Source of the DNA: Burkholderiales bacterium
GTDB taxonomy: Bacteria; Pseudomonadota; Gammaproteobacteria; Burkholderiales; Nitrosomonadaceae
NCBI GenBank assembly: GCA_024235735.1
Contig: JACKLU010000031.1
Location: forward strand, 1 to 7,205
Reading direction: 5' to 3'
DNA length: 7,205 bases
Part shown: positions 6,340-7,205 of the stretch, one piece after another
How positions within the stretch are numbered: the first letter of the stretch is position 1
Layout: the number at the start of each line of letters is the position of its first letter
Notes under the pieces: generated by a model
What the model saw: only the letters and a program-made list of their open reading frames with translations
Database searches by the model: none
What the model was told of the DNA's origin: nothing
Program-made: the position numbers and the translations under genes

Positions 6340-7163
6340 TTCTTATGATTCAATTTCCAATCGTAATCCAGATAGCGCACTTTGAAATTACCCGTCGCAA
6401 CCGCCATTTTCTCCTGCGCGTTGTCAGTCAGGCTATCCGCGTAATGCACGAGAAAATGATTCAACGAATGCCAGCCGCCCCATCCGCGTTCAAAATCCTC
6501 GGTATACCAGTCGAATATTTTCGATATTTCCAGATCACCGGTCGAGGCATTAAAGCGATTGCGCGTACGATCCTGCAGAAACGCCCGGGTAACAGCTTCC
6601 AGTTGCTGATCGAGCTTCTCGGCGACAAAAGCTTCGTTCAACAAGCCGGGACACCCGATTGATGCGCAGTTCACCGCGAAATGAATGCGCGGCTCGTTAT
6701 AATCGCCGGGATTACGGATCAGGCCATGCTCAATATCATCCAACGAACGTTTTTGGCCGAGCAGCGGCACGAACTCCTTTTTCCAGGGGCTGCTCAAAAA
6801 GGAACCCAGATCCTTGATCGAATCGAGTTTCGGATAGCGTGTCAGAATCAGCTCGACGGTAAATGCATTATACGCATTAATCAGAAACGCCAGTTGCTCC
6901 GGCTTGCTCCAGCCCGCGAATACGGCTTCATTCACCGCCGATAATTGCGCCAGATAACGCTGCAACACCGGACGATCCTGCAGAAAAGCGGCATAATCGA
7001 CCTGACTCGCCCGCCCCTGATTGATCATCACGACATGTTCGTGCAGCAACCCATCCCAGAGCCTGTGCGTATGATCAAACTGCTGCGCAGCAGCAGTGCC
7101 GGCAAACAGCCAGAAAAACAACCACACCGGTAAAGTCCGGGTCAAGCGCATCATCCGTTTCAT
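6336..7163 (-). CDS. Secreted DUF547-family protein, first gene of the pst operon
   Basis: The 275-residue product begins with a clear signal peptide: basic MKRMMRLTR, hydrophobic LPVWLFFWLF and cleavage near TAAA (about residue 26). It is therefore probably periplasmic. The mature part matches DUF547 (PF04784) as I know it: WSKPEQLAFLINAYNAFTVEL (85-105), LDDIEHGLIR (141-150), HFAVNCASIGCPGL (161-174, with His161, Cys166 and Cys171), KIFDWYTEDF (215-224) and a closing YLDYDWKLN. The family is widespread and its biochemical role is not established; I assign none. GAGG at 7175-7172 lies 8 nt before ATG 7163. The stop shares ATGA (6339-6336) with the pstS start, so the two are translationally coupled and this is the first gene of the operon seen here. 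Membership of the operon suggests a role linked to phosphate supply, which is inference. Confidence 0.9.
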   Translation of the reverse strand: MKRMMRLTRTLPVWLFFWLFAGTAAAQQFDHTHRLWDGLLHEHVVMINQGRASQVDYAAFLQDRPVLQRYLAQLSAVNEAVFAGWSKPEQLAFLINAYNAFTVELILTRYPKLDSIKDLGSFLSSPWKKEFVPLLGQKRSLDDIEHGLIRNPGDYNEPRIHFAVNCASIGCPGLLNEAFVAEKLDQQLEAVTRAFLQDRTRNRFNASTGDLEISKIFDWYTEDFERGWGGWHSLNHFLVHYADSLTDNAQEKMAVATGNFKVRYLDYDWKLNHKK

Positions 7164-7178
7164 GCTTCATGCCTCATG
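7158..7178 (-). repeat. Three tandem ATG-containing heptamers at the DUF547 start
   Basis: On the minus strand 7178-7158 reads CATGAGG, CATGAAG, CATGAAA: three consecutive copies of CATGARR. Because the period is seven, the three ATGs (7177, 7170, 7163) fall in three different frames. The first opens a five-codon frame (ATG AGG CAT GAA GCA TGA) whose stop overlaps the DUF547 start codon. The GAGG ribosome site lies in the first copy. Confidence 0.6.
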
Positions 7179-7195
7179 TATAGAAATGTTCATTG

Positions 7196-7201
7196 ATTAT
7201 A
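7196..7201 (-). promoter_or_regulatory. Candidate -10 element upstream of the DUF547-pst operon
   Basis: The minus strand reads TATAAT at 7201-7196, 32 nt before the DUF547 ATG. It would start a transcript near 7189 with a leader of about 26 nt. The -35 region and any Pho box would lie beyond the window edge, so only half of the promoter can be judged. Confidence 0.35.
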
Positions 7202-7205
7202 TTTG

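Noticed and set aside
7080..7093. CTGCTGCGCAGCAG palindrome
   Set aside because: It encodes the Ala/Gln run at the signal-peptide cleavage region of the DUF547 protein and is explained by codon repetition; it has no T-run and is not in a regulatory position.
1..7205. CRISPR arrays, tRNA or rRNA genes, insertion sequences, phage or toxin-antitoxin genes
   Set aside because: I looked for regular repeats, transposase motifs, tRNA-like folds and terminal inverted repeats and saw none. Almost all of the window is covered by the eight coding features.

Overview
The window looks like chromosomal DNA of a Gram-negative proteobacterium. My best guess is a betaproteobacterium, perhaps of the Nitrosomonas type. 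The basis is moderate GC content, exported proteins with classical signal peptides, a standard L-aspartate oxidase and a compact pst operon. The taxonomic guess is inference from general protein character, not a database match.

Layout: on the + strand, the left end carries a possible 3' end of an unidentified gene (1-120) and a complete nadB (104-1708), the first enzyme of NAD biosynthesis from aspartate. Everything to the right is on the minus strand and is transcribed leftwards towards nadB. From the right edge the order is: a secreted DUF547 protein (7163-6336), pstS (6339-5479), pstC (about 5489-4647), pstA (about 4654-3785) and pstB (3788-2958). A 73-79 bp gap follows, then a small exported His/Met-rich protein (about 2881-2405) and a five-helix membrane protein (2335-1766), which ends tail to tail with nadB.

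How the genes work together: the five genes from DUF547 to pstB all overlap their neighbours by 4-11 bp. They therefore look like one translationally coupled operon encoding a high-affinity phosphate importer (binding protein, two permeases, ATPase) plus a periplasmic DUF547 protein. No phoU lies in the window and no convincing Pho box is visible. The two small downstream genes probably form a separate unit. The gap before them holds a TATAAT element and a perfect 15-bp inverted repeat placed over the expected -35 region. The first product carries a dense His/Met cluster and the second has several membrane histidines, which suggests, without proving, a metal- or heme-linked role.

Most of the window is ordinary housekeeping sequence. 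The points most worth a second look are the DUF547-pst coupling, the two-gene His/Met plus membrane module with its candidate operator, and a three-copy heptamer at the DUF547 start that puts an ATG in all three frames.
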